Shown: piece by piece, positions 1 through 5,564 of the stretch
Layout of the letters: each line of letters begins with the position of its first letter
Numbering within the stretch: position 1 is the stretch's first letter
DNA from: an uncultured Aquincola sp.
Lineage (GTDB): Bacteria; Pseudomonadota; Gammaproteobacteria; Burkholderiales; Burkholderiaceae
Direction of reading: 5' to 3'
Length of the DNA: 5,564 bases
NCBI GenBank assembly: GCA_937883885.1
Contig: CAKZXL010000878.1
Span: forward strand, 1-5,564
Notes under the pieces: model-generated
Told to the model about the DNA's origin: nothing
The model's input: only the letters and a program-made list of their open reading frames with translations
Database searches by the model: none
Position numbers and translations under genes: made by a program

Positions 1-269
1 CCGCGCCGCGCGCCGGCGGCAACTTCGACCCGATCCTGCTGCGCCCCGTGGACGAGCTCGAGCTGACGGTGCGTTCGGCCAACTGCCTGAAGGCCGAAAA
101 CATCTACTACATCGGCGACTTGATCCAGCGCACGGAAACCGAGCTGCTCAAGACGCCGAACCTCGGCCGCAAGTCGCTGAACGAAATCAAGGAAGTGCTG
201 GCCTCGCGTGGTCTCACGCTGGGTGCCCGCCTGGAGAACTGGCCGCCTCAAGGCCTGGACAAGCGTTAA
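1..269 (+). CDS. rpoA: RNA polymerase alpha subunit, C-terminal domain (5' truncated by window)
   Basis: This is the last part of the alpha subunit of RNA polymerase; the start lies before the window. The reading frame begins at base 3 and runs 88 residues to TAA at 267-269. The visible part holds the end of the interdomain linker (Ala/Gly/Arg-rich) and the whole alpha-CTD. The [20 protein letters not shown] stretch carries the Arg (codon 72-74) equivalent to E. coli R265 and the Asn (81-83) equivalent to N268, which bind UP-element DNA in the minor groove. Next come the helix-hairpin-helix segment [18 protein letters not shown] and the terminal LENWPP motif. In the family this domain binds UP elements and contacts activators such as CRP. 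No residue looks abnormal. It precedes rplQ, as in the alpha ribosomal operon of most proteobacteria. Confidence 0.98.
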   Translation, partial: APRAGGNFDPILLRPVDELELTVRSANCLKAENIYYIGDLIQRTETELLKTPNLGRKSLNEIKEVLASRGLTLGARLENWPPQGLDKR

Positions 270-287
270 TCACACGCTGTCATGTGC

Positions 288-316
288 AACCCCCGGTACC
301 TGACACGGCCGGGGTT
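288..316 (+). other. Hairpin between rpoA and rplQ
   Basis: AACCCC (288-293) is complementary to GGGGTT (311-316), and the pairing can extend by GG/CC (295-296 with 309-310) if C294 bulges. The loop contains the palindrome GGTACC (295-300). No T-run follows; the next bases are CAATAAAG, leading into the rplQ ribosome binding site. It therefore does not look like an intrinsic terminator. It may be an mRNA stability or processing element between two cotranscribed genes. That role is inference; only the complementarity is seen. Confidence 0.45.
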
Positions 317-337
317 CAATAAAGAAAGGAAAGCACC

Positions 338-736
338 ATGCGCCATCGCAACGGACTCCGCAAACTCAACCGCACCAGCGCGCATCGCCAGGCGATGCTG
401 CGCAACATGACCAACTCGCTGCTGCAGCACGAAGCCATCAAGACCACGGTCCCGAAGGCCAAGGAACTGCGCCGCGTCGTCGAGCCGCTGATCACGCTGG
501 CCAAGGAACCCACGCTGGCCAACCGCCGCCTGGCTTTTTCGCGCACCCGTGACCGCGACATCGTGGCCAAGCTCTTCAACGAGCTGGGCCCGCGCTACCA
601 GACCCGTCCGGGTGGCTACACCCGCATCCTGAAGATGGGCTTCCGCGTGGGCGACAACGCCCCGATGGCCTTCGTCGAACTGGTCGACCGTCCCGACACC
701 GCCGTGGCTGAAGAAGCCACCGACGCTGCCGAGTAA
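338..736 (+). CDS. rplQ: 50S ribosomal protein L17
   Basis: A complete 132-residue L17 (bL17), a protein of the large ribosomal subunit lying near the exit-tunnel side. The N-terminus [20 protein letters not shown] is the family signature. It is followed by the conserved [18 protein letters not shown] segment and, near residues 91-105, the [20 protein letters not shown] motif. The C-terminus is a short acidic tail (AEEATDAAE), which is variable in the family. The length is normal for proteobacteria. The ATG at 338 is well supported by AAAGGA at 325-330, seven bases upstream. It lies 68 bases after rpoA on the same strand and should be cotranscribed with it. No intrinsic terminator is visible directly after its TAA. 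Confidence 0.98.
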   Translation: MRHRNGLRKLNRTSAHRQAMLRNMTNSLLQHEAIKTTVPKAKELRRVVEPLITLAKEPTLANRRLAFSRTRDRDIVAKLFNELGPRYQTRPGGYTRILKMGFRVGDNAPMAFVELVDRPDTAVAEEATDAAE

Positions 737-763
737 GTCGACTTGGCGTCTTTCAGCCTCTTT

Positions 764-813
764 TCGAAATTTATTCGATAGGGGCTGGCAAGAAGCCAAA
801 AGCACGCTATACT
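764..813 (+). promoter_or_regulatory. Probable sigma70 promoter with UP-like element for the initiator tRNA
   Basis: The -10 element is TATACT (808-813), five of six matches to TATAAT. The -35 is CTGGCA (785-790), four of six matches to TTGACA, with an exact 17-base spacer. The predicted transcription start is near 820, giving a leader of about six bases before the tRNA at 826. Just upstream, in otherwise GC-rich DNA, AAATTTATT (767-775) matches the core of the E. coli UP-element consensus (AAAWWTWTT), shifted about three bases from the ideal position. UP elements are typical of strong rRNA and tRNA promoters and are bound by the alpha-CTD. The assignment is by motif reading only. Confidence 0.7.
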
Positions 814-825
814 GTCAGCTCCCGT

Positions 826-902
<77 letters not shown>

Positions 903-911
903 GAATCCGAG

Positions 912-946
912 ACAGGCCCCCACGAAAGTGCGGGGCCTGTTTTTTT
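912..946 (+). terminator. Strong intrinsic terminator after tRNA-fMet
   Basis: ACAGGCCCC (912-920) pairs with GGGGCCTGT (932-940). The stem continues with CAC/GTG (921-923 with 928-930) around a GAAA tetraloop (924-927), leaving C931 as a single bulge. Seven T residues (940-946) follow directly. This is a textbook rho-independent terminator. It begins ten bases after the tRNA and should end the tRNA transcript, and also any readthrough from rpoA-rplQ, since no terminator is visible after rplQ. Confidence 0.93.
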
Positions 947-947
947 G

Positions 948-980
948 TCCGAAGCTTTTTTGGCTTCCAACGGATTTTTT
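948..980 (+). terminator. Second, weaker terminator-like hairpin
   Basis: GAAGC (951-955) is complementary to GCTTC (963-967) around a T-rich loop. Alternatively TCCG plus AAGC (948-955) pairs with GCTT plus CGGA (963-966 and 971-974) with a CCAA internal bulge. In that form the stem is followed at once by TTTTTT (975-980), which fits a backup intrinsic terminator in tandem with the one before it. The stem is short and interrupted, so efficiency is uncertain. Confidence 0.4.
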
Positions 981-986
981 CGATTG

Positions 987-1008
987 GGCCCGCATCGAAC
1001 GGGCCTTT
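987..1008 (+). other. Hairpin in the yajC leader, with short T-run
   Basis: GGCCCG (987-992) pairs perfectly with CGGGCC (1000-1005) around the seven-base loop CATCGAA, then TTT (1006-1008) and the yajC ribosome binding site follow. It could be a third weak terminator or a 5'-leader structure of the yajC mRNA. A competing pairing, CGAT (981-984) with ATCG (994-997), would exclude it. The pairing is seen; the function is not known. Confidence 0.4.
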
Positions 1009-1013
1009 GTCAC

Positions 1014-1018
1014 AAGGA
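1014..1018 (+). promoter_or_regulatory. Ribosome binding site setting the yajC start
   Basis: AAGGA at 1014-1018 lies nine bases before GTG 1028. It lies downstream of the in-frame TTG at 1007, so that upstream TTG, which would add seven residues, has no suitable site. The site therefore favours GTG 1028. Confidence 0.75.
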
Positions 1019-1027
1019 CCGATCGCC

Positions 1028-1354
1028 GTGTTCATTTCCGAAGCCTTTGCTCAAACCGCCCCCGCTGCCGCTGAAGGCATGGGCTCCAGCCTCATGAGCA
1101 TGCTGCCGCTGGTGCTGATGTTCGTGGTGCTGTACTTCATCATGATCCGGCCGCAGATGAAGCGCCAGAAGGAGCACAAGGCGATGATCGATGCGGTGGC
1201 CAAGGGCGACGAGGTGGTGACCGCCGGTGGCCTGCTGGGTCGCATCAGCAAGGTGGGCGAGAGCTTCGTCCATTTGGAGCTGGCCAGCGGCGTGGAAGTG
1301 CAGTTGCAGCGCACGGCCATCACGCAGGTGCTGCCCAAGGGCACGCTGAAGTAA
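1028..1354 (+). CDS. yajC: Sec translocon accessory protein YajC
   Basis: A small inner-membrane protein that associates with SecD and SecF in the holotranslocon and aids, but is not essential for, protein export. From GTG 1028 it is 108 residues, the usual size. A short N-terminal segment (FISEAFAQTAPAA) is followed by one transmembrane helix at about residues 22-40. Then comes the family's positively charged IRPQMKRQKEHK stretch (40-51) and a cytoplasmic domain with GDEVVTAGGLLGRI (60-73) and the terminal ITQVLPKG. The GTG start is preferred to the in-frame TTG at 1007 because of the ribosome binding site and because the known N-terminus of betaproteobacterial YajC begins just before the FAQTAP segment. 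It is the first gene of yajC-secD-secF. A preceding tgt gene, usual in many proteobacteria, is absent. I saw no convincing promoter in 947-1027. Confidence 0.95.
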   Translation: MFISEAFAQTAPAAAEGMGSSLMSMLPLVLMFVVLYFIMIRPQMKRQKEHKAMIDAVAKGDEVVTAGGLLGRISKVGESFVHLELASGVEVQLQRTAITQVLPKGTLK

Positions 1355-1397
1355 TCCCACCACCGTTCGTTTTCAACCCGGCGTGCCCGTGCGCGCC

Positions 1398-1404
1398 AGG
1401 GGAG
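1398..1404 (+). promoter_or_regulatory. Ribosome binding site setting the secD start
   Basis: AGGGGAG at 1398-1404 is seven bases before ATG 1412. Two in-frame alternatives, GTG 1406 and TTG 1409, lie too close to this site, so ATG 1412 is chosen. Confidence 0.8.
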
Positions 1405-1411
1405 TGTGTTG

Positions 1412-3298
1412 ATGAACCGCTATCCGTGGTGGAAGTACGCGATGCTCGCCGTCGCGTTCGTGATCGGGCTGCTGTATACGCTGCCCAACTTCTTTGGTGA
1501 GGCGCCGGCCGTCCAGGTCTCCAGCGGCAAGGTCACGCTGAAGGTCGACAGTTCGCTGGTGCCGCGCGTCGAGAAGGCGCTGGCCGATGCCCAGCTCAAG
1601 CCCGACTTCGTGCAGTTCGACGGCAACTCGGTGCGCGCGCGCTTTGGCGATACCGACACCCAGATCCGTGCGAAGGACGTGCTGTCGCGCGCGCTGAACC
1701 CCGACGCGAGCGATCCGGCCTACATCGTGGCGCTCAACCTCGTCAGCCGCTCGCCGACGTGGCTGACCTCGATGCGCGCGCTGCCGATGTACCTGGGTCT
1801 CGACCTGCGCGGCGGTGTCTACTTCCTGATGCAGGTGGACATGAAGGCGGCGCTGACCAAGCGCGCCGAGGCGCTGACCGGCGACATCCGCTCGCTGCTG
1901 CGCGAGAAGAACATCCGCCACACCGGCATTGCGCGCGACGGCAACCTGGTGCGCGTGACCTTCCGCGAAGACGCCACGCTGCAAGCCGCGCAGGCGGCGC
2001 TGACCGCCGCGCTGCCCGACCTGCAGTGGGACGCCGGCACCTCGGGTAGCGGTGAACGCCAGCTGACCGGCACGCTCAAGCCGCAAGCGGCCATCGCCGT
2101 GCAGCAGGCTGCGCTCAAGCAGAACATCACCACGCTGCACAACCGCGTGAACGAACTCGGCGTGGCCGAGCCGGTGATCCAGCAGCAAGGCGCCGACCGC
2201 GTGGTGGTGCAGCTGCCGGGCGTACAGGACACGGCCAAGGCCAAGGACATCATCGGCCGCACCGCCACGCTGGAAGTGCGCATGGTCGACGACAGCACCG
2301 AGGCGGCTGCGGCCGCCATCGGCTCGGCGCCCGTGCCCTTCGGCACCGAGCGTTACGTCGAGCGTGGCGGCGCGCCGCTGATCGTCAAGCGCCAGGTCAT
2401 CCTGACCGGCGAGAACCTGACCGACGCGCAGGCCGGCTTCGACGGCCAGAACCATGAACCCGCCGTGCACCTGACGCTGGACGCCAAGGGCGCCCGCGTG
2501 TTCCGCGACATCACGCGCGAGAACATCGGCAAGCGCATGGCCATCCTGCTGTTCGAGAAGGGCAAGGGCGAGGTGGTGACCGCGCCGGTGATCCGCAGCG
2601 AGATCGGCGGCGGCCGGGTGCAGATCAGCGGCCGCATGACCACCCAGGAGGCCAACGACACCGCGCTGCTGCTGCGCGCAGGTTCGCTCGCGGCGCCGAT
2701 GGAGATCGTGGAAGAGCGCACCATCGGCCCCAGCCTGGGCGCCGAGAACATCACCAAGGGCTTCGACAGCGTGATGTACGGCTTCGCCGCCATCGCGGTG
2801 TTCATGTGCTGCTACTACCTGCTGTTCGGCGTGTTCTCCACGCTGGCGCTGGCGTTCAACCTGCTGCTGCTGGTGGCGATCCTGTCGATGCTGCAGGCCA
2901 CGCTCACGCTGCCGGGCATGGCGGCCATTGCGCTGACGCTGGGCATGGCCATCGACGCGAACGTGCTGATCAACGAACGGGTGCGCGAGGAGTTGCGCAA
3001 CGGCAGTTCCGCGCAAACGGCCATCCAGGCCGGCTATGAGCGGGCCTGGGGCACCATCCTCGACTCCAACGTCACCACGCTGATCGCCGGCGTGGCGCTG
3101 CTGGCCTTCGGCTCCGGGCCGGTGCGTGGCTTTGCGGTGGTGCACTGCCTGGGCATCCTCACCTCGATGTTCTCGGCGGTGGTGTTCTCGCGCGGGCTGG
3201 TCAACCTCTGGTATGGCCGCAAGAAGAAGCTGAAATCGGTGTCGATCGGCCAGGTGTGGCGCCCCGGCGCCGAGGCCGGCAAGTCGGCCCAGGCCTGA
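1412..3298 (+). CDS. secD: Protein translocase subunit SecD
   Basis: Large subunit of the SecDF complex, an RND-superfamily inner-membrane machine that uses proton flow to pull exported proteins out of SecYEG on the periplasmic side. It has 628 residues, close to E. coli SecD (615). The first membrane helix is at about 9-25 (YAMLAVAFVIGLLYTLP). The signature LGLDLRGG is at 128-135 and begins the main periplasmic domain, which also contains RVNELGVAEPVIQQQG (245-260). LLRAGSLAAPMEIVEERTIG (420-439) leads into five C-terminal helices from about 453 to 600. Helix four carries GMAIDANVLINERVREE (511-527), where D515 corresponds to the proton-relay Asp (D519) of E. coli. GYERAWGTILDSNVTTLIAG (541-560) is also conserved. 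A basic stretch (KKKLKS) and an Ala/Gly tail end the protein. It follows yajC by 57 bases and secF begins 18 bases after it, so all three are probably cotranscribed. Confidence 0.98.
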   Translation: MNRYPWWKYAMLAVAFVIGLLYTLPNFFGEAPAVQVSSGKVTLKVDSSLVPRVEKALADAQLKPDFVQFDGNSVRARFGDTDTQIRAKDVLSRALNPDASDPAYIVALNLVSRSPTWLTSMRALPMYLGLDLRGGVYFLMQVDMKAALTKRAEALTGDIRSLLREKNIRHTGIARDGNLVRVTFREDATLQAAQAALTAALPDLQWDAGTSGSGERQLTGTLKPQAAIAVQQAALKQNITTLHNRVNELGVAEPVIQQQGADRVVVQLPGVQDTAKAKDIIGRTATLEVRMVDDSTEAAAAAIGSAPVPFGTERYVERGGAPLIVKRQVILTGENLTDAQAGFDGQNHEPAVHLTLDAKGARVFRDITRENIGKRMAILLFEKGKGEVVTAPVIRSEIGGGRVQISGRMTTQEANDTALLLRAGSLAAPMEIVEERTIGPSLGAENITKGFDSVMYGFAAIAVFMCCYYLLFGVFSTLALAFNLLLLVAILSMLQATLTLPGMAAIALTLGMAIDANVLINERVREELRNGSSAQTAIQAGYERAWGTILDSNVTTLIAGVALLAFGSGPVRGFAVVHCLGILTSMFSAVVFSRGLVNLWYGRKKKLKSVSIGQVWRPGAEAGKSAQA

Positions 3299-3316
3299 TC
3301 GAGCAGGAGCCCCCAC

Positions 3317-4354
3317 ATGGAGTTCTTCCGTATCCATCGCGACATCCCGTTCATGCGCCATGCGCTGGTGCTCAACGTGATCTCGGCGGTGATGTTCCTG
3401 GCCGCGGTGTTCTTCATCGTCACGCGCGGCCTTCATTTCTCAATCGAGTTCACCGGCGGCACGGTGGTGGAGGTGGCCTACGCCCAGTCCGCCGACATCA
3501 ACAAGGTGCGCGAGACCGTCGAGGGCATGGGCTTTGGCGAAGTGCAGGTGCAGAACTTCGGCACCTCGCGCGACGTGCTGATCCGCCTGCCGCTGCGTGG
3601 CGACGTCAAGCAGACCGAGGTGGTGAGCCGCGTGTTCACGGGGCTGTGCCAGGCCGAAGGTGGCCAGGTCGAATCGGCGGCGGTGACGGTGGCGGGCGAC
3701 CCGGCCACCAAGCAGCAGTGCGCCAAGGGTGCGGAGCGTCCGCTGGAGCTGTCGCGCAGCGAGGTCGTCGGTCCGCAGGTAGGCCGCGAGCTGGCGATCG
3801 ACGGCGCCAAGGCGCTGGCCTTCGTGATCATCGGCATCGTGATCTACCTGGCGCTTCGCTTCGAATGGAAGTTCGGCGTCGCCGGCATCATCGCCAACCT
3901 GCACGACGTGGTCATCATCCTGGGCTTCTTCGCCTTCTTCCAGTGGGAGTTCTCGCTCACGGTGCTGGCGGCCATCCTGGCGGTGCTGGGCTACTCGGTG
4001 AACGAGTCGGTGGTGATCTTCGACCGGGTGCGCGAGGCCTTCCGCAAGTACCGCAAGCTGGACACGCCGCAGGTCATCGACCATGCGATCACCAGCACCA
4101 TCAGCCGCACCATCATCACCCACGGCTCCACGCAGATCATGGTGCTGTCGATGCTGCTGTTCGGCGGCCCGTCGCTGCACTACTTCGCGATGGCGCTGAC
4201 CATCGGCATCTGCTTCGGCATCTATTCGTCGGTGTTCGTGGCGGCCGCCATCGCGATGTGGCTGGGCGTCAAGCGCGAAGACCTGGTCAAGGGCGGTGGC
4301 ACCGCCGCCAAGGCCAACGACCCGGAAGACCCGAACGCCGGGGCGGTGGTGTAG
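3317..4354 (+). CDS. secF: Protein translocase subunit SecF
   Basis: Small subunit of SecDF, partner of the preceding SecD in proton-driven protein export. It has 345 residues (E. coli 323). Helix one is at about 15-36. FSIEFTGGT (41-49) is the family's DFTGG motif with Glu in place of Asp. The periplasmic domain spans about 40-160, and five helices spanning about 165-318 follow. RFEWKFGVAGIIANLHDVVI (181-200) and GYSVNESVVIFDRVRE (225-240) are the core motifs; E230 occupies the place of the relay Asp (D213 of E. coli GYSLND). The periplasmic domain has an extra stretch at about 110-145 with two cysteines (C111, C135), which may account for the added length. The C-terminus is hydrophilic (DPEDPNAG). 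ATG 3317 is supported by AGGAG at 3305-3309, seven bases upstream. No terminator is visible after it. Confidence 0.98.
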   Translation: MEFFRIHRDIPFMRHALVLNVISAVMFLAAVFFIVTRGLHFSIEFTGGTVVEVAYAQSADINKVRETVEGMGFGEVQVQNFGTSRDVLIRLPLRGDVKQTEVVSRVFTGLCQAEGGQVESAAVTVAGDPATKQQCAKGAERPLELSRSEVVGPQVGRELAIDGAKALAFVIIGIVIYLALRFEWKFGVAGIIANLHDVVIILGFFAFFQWEFSLTVLAAILAVLGYSVNESVVIFDRVREAFRKYRKLDTPQVIDHAITSTISRTIITHGSTQIMVLSMLLFGGPSLHYFAMALTIGICFGIYSSVFVAAAIAMWLGVKREDLVKGGGTAAKANDPEDPNAGAVV

Positions 4355-4393
4355 AGTCAGTTCGCACTCACAAGGCGACATCCTTCCTCACGC

Positions 4394-5564
4394 ATGGCGA
4401 CCGCTGCCGACTATTCCGCCCTCGCGACGCAGGTTCGGCGCCTTTACACGGAAGAGCTGGTCAAGGGCTTCGTCGGCGTGTTCTCGGCCGTGGAAGCCCT
4501 GGCCCGCGAACAGCAGGATCGCCCCGCCGACTACAGCACCACGCAGCGGCGGCGCGACACCTTCACGGCCCTGCAGCAGCGCGGATCGGCCTGGCACCAG
4601 GCCTGTGTCGGTGCCCTGCGCAATGCCATGCTCTACGGCGTGTCCGCCTCGCGCCCGGGCGATCTGCCGCGATCCGCGCAGGCCGGCGAACCCAAGCTGT
4701 CCCTGGTGGACGACGACACGATCGAGCGCGAGATCCTCGGCTCACGCCTGGCGCTGGCCGTGATGGACCGCGCCTCCTGGGAGTTCACCGACCTGCGTTC
4801 GCGCATGGCCGTGCTGGAGCGCCGTGAGGAGCTGGACGCCAACGACATGCTGCGCGCCCATGTCCTGGCCCGCATCGCGGTGGACGCCTGGTGCAGCAGC
4901 GGCCTGCCGATCGCCGGCTGGCGCGACCTGCAGCCGGCGCTGCACGAAGAAATGGCCGCGCTGGTGCAGGCCGCCTACCACACCTGCAACCAGTTCCTGG
5001 CGGGCCAGCAGGTGCTGCCCCAGGTCGATCTGCGGCCGATGATCCGCCGCACGCCGCAGGGCGGCGGCACCGGTTTCGGGCAGTTGCCGCCGCGGGCTAC
5101 CGACCCCGCCACCGGCGCCGGTGCATTGCCTGCCACGGCCCACGGCCACCTCGGCGCTGGCGCCGCGATGAGCACGCGCACGGTGCAGGGCGGGCTGCGC
5201 GCCGGTGGCGGCGCGCGAGACGGCGAAGCCACCCGCCTGCTCACCGCGGCGGCCGGCCTGCCCCGCGGTGGGGAGCATGCCGCGGCCGTGCTGGGCCGGC
5301 TGAACCGCCTGGTGGGGCGCCAGTTGCCTGAATTCGCCCGCACCGATGCACATGCGCCGGCGCGACCCGCTTCACCAGGATTGACTGCGGCCATCGGCCT
5401 GGCGCAGCAAGGCATCCAGCGGCGCTTCAGCGCCACACAGGCGGCCACGGCGGGCGCCGCAGCGGGGCCGGCTTCGGTCAGCGCCCCCACGCTGCTGGAA
5501 GACCTGCAGCAGCGCAAGCAGGTCCTGAAGAAGGCGGCCGAGACCCCGGTCGAGCGCGCCACCA
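4394..5564 (+). CDS. DUF1631 family protein of unknown function (3' truncated by window)
   Basis: An uninterrupted frame of 390 codons from ATG 4394 that runs off the window end. The N-terminal part (1-220) is rich in predicted helices. It contains KLSLVDDDTIEREI (101-114), which resembles the conserved LxLVDdxELEe motif I associate with DUF1631, and then a region ending in AAYHTCNQFLAGQQVLPQVDL (193-213), also like that family's HVLP-type segment. Residues 220-360 are rich in Ala, Gly, Pro and Arg and look like a low-complexity linker, with a charged helical segment LLEDLQQRKQVLKK at 367-380. No signal peptide or membrane helix is seen, so it is probably cytoplasmic. Family function is unknown; database labels of thymidine phosphorylase for such proteins are not supported by anything here. 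ATG 4394 is the first possible start after an in-frame stop (4352-4354, the secF stop). Its ribosome binding site is poor: AAGG (4372-4375) is 18 bases away. The family call is from memory of motifs. Confidence 0.75.
   Translation, partial: MATAADYSALATQVRRLYTEELVKGFVGVFSAVEALAREQQDRPADYSTTQRRRDTFTALQQRGSAWHQACVGALRNAMLYGVSASRPGDLPRSAQAGEPKLSLVDDDTIEREILGSRLALAVMDRASWEFTDLRSRMAVLERREELDANDMLRAHVLARIAVDAWCSSGLPIAGWRDLQPALHEEMAALVQAAYHTCNQFLAGQQVLPQVDLRPMIRRTPQGGGTGFGQLPPRATDPATGAGALPATAHGHLGAGAAMSTRTVQGGLRAGGGARDGEATRLLTAAAGLPRGGEHAAAVLGRLNRLVGRQLPEFARTDAHAPARPASPGLTAAIGLAQQGIQRRFSATQAATAGAAAGPASVSAPTLLEDLQQRKQVLKKAAETPVERAT

Noticed and set aside
266..805. A 179-codon - strand frame opposite rplQ
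   Set aside because: It is antisense to a clear ribosomal protein gene, has no recognisable domain, and reads as a GC-driven shadow.
1007..1009. TTG as the yajC start
   Set aside because: It lies upstream of the ribosome binding site at 1014-1018. GTG 1028 has correct spacing and gives the N-terminus expected for the family.
1007..1012. TTGTCA as a -35 box for yajC
   Set aside because: A -10 at 16-18 bases spacing would fall at or past the yajC start codon, and the bases there do not resemble TATAAT.
1373..3436. A 687-codon open frame on the - strand opposite secD
   Set aside because: It lies antisense to a clear secD. Its product is rich in His, Arg, Gln and Ala with no domain I recognise. 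Long antisense open frames are expected in GC-rich genes.
3256..4827. A 523-codon + strand frame overlapping secF and the next gene
   Set aside because: It is out of frame with secF and the DUF1631-like gene, both of which have family motifs. The product is Arg/Gly/Ala-rich and looks like a frame-shifted shadow.
5110..5123. Perfect palindrome CACCGGCGCCGGTG
   Set aside because: It lies inside a GC-rich coding linker (Thr-Gly-Ala-Gly). Such palindromes arise easily from that composition, and no second copy was noticed.
4742..5562. - strand frames opposite the DUF1631-like gene
   Set aside because: The + strand frame stays open for 390 codons with family-like motifs. The antisense frames are Arg/Ala-rich without recognisable motifs.

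Overview
The base composition is strongly GC-rich, codon third positions are mostly G or C, and the proteins look betaproteobacterial, most likely order Burkholderiales (Comamonadaceae or the Rubrivivax/Leptothrix group). This placement rests on protein wording such as YajC with an FAQTAPAA start and SecF with GYSVNE. I could not run a search, so the genus is open.

Layout, all on the + strand: (1) positions 1-269, the 3' end of rpoA (RNA polymerase alpha, C-terminal domain); (2) 338-736, rplQ (ribosomal protein L17), the usual last gene of the alpha ribosomal operon; (3) 737-825, an AT-rich spacer with a sigma70-type promoter and an UP-element-like block; (4) 826-902, an initiator tRNA (fMet, anticodon CAT) with encoded CCA, followed by a strong intrinsic terminator at 912-946 and two further hairpin/T-run structures up to 1008; (5) 1028-1354 yajC, 1412-3298 secD and 3317-4354 secF, the accessory Sec translocon operon; (6) from 4394 to the window end, the 5' part of a long open frame with features of the DUF1631 family, function unknown.

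The genes fall into two functional blocks. The first (alpha subunit, L17, initiator tRNA) serves transcription and translation initiation. The second (YajC-SecD-SecF) forms the inner-membrane subcomplex that uses the proton motive force to help SecYEG export proteins. The DUF1631 gene follows secF by 39 bases with no visible terminator, so it may be the distal gene of the sec operon.

This is mostly a housekeeping region. I found no mobile element, CRISPR array, phage feature or clearly new system. The points most worth a second look are the joining of the alpha operon to fMet tRNA and sec genes without queA/tgt, the layered hairpins ahead of yajC with no obvious promoter, a Glu in place of the usual Asp in the SecF proton-relay motif, a two-cysteine insert in SecF, and the uncharacterised gene after secF.
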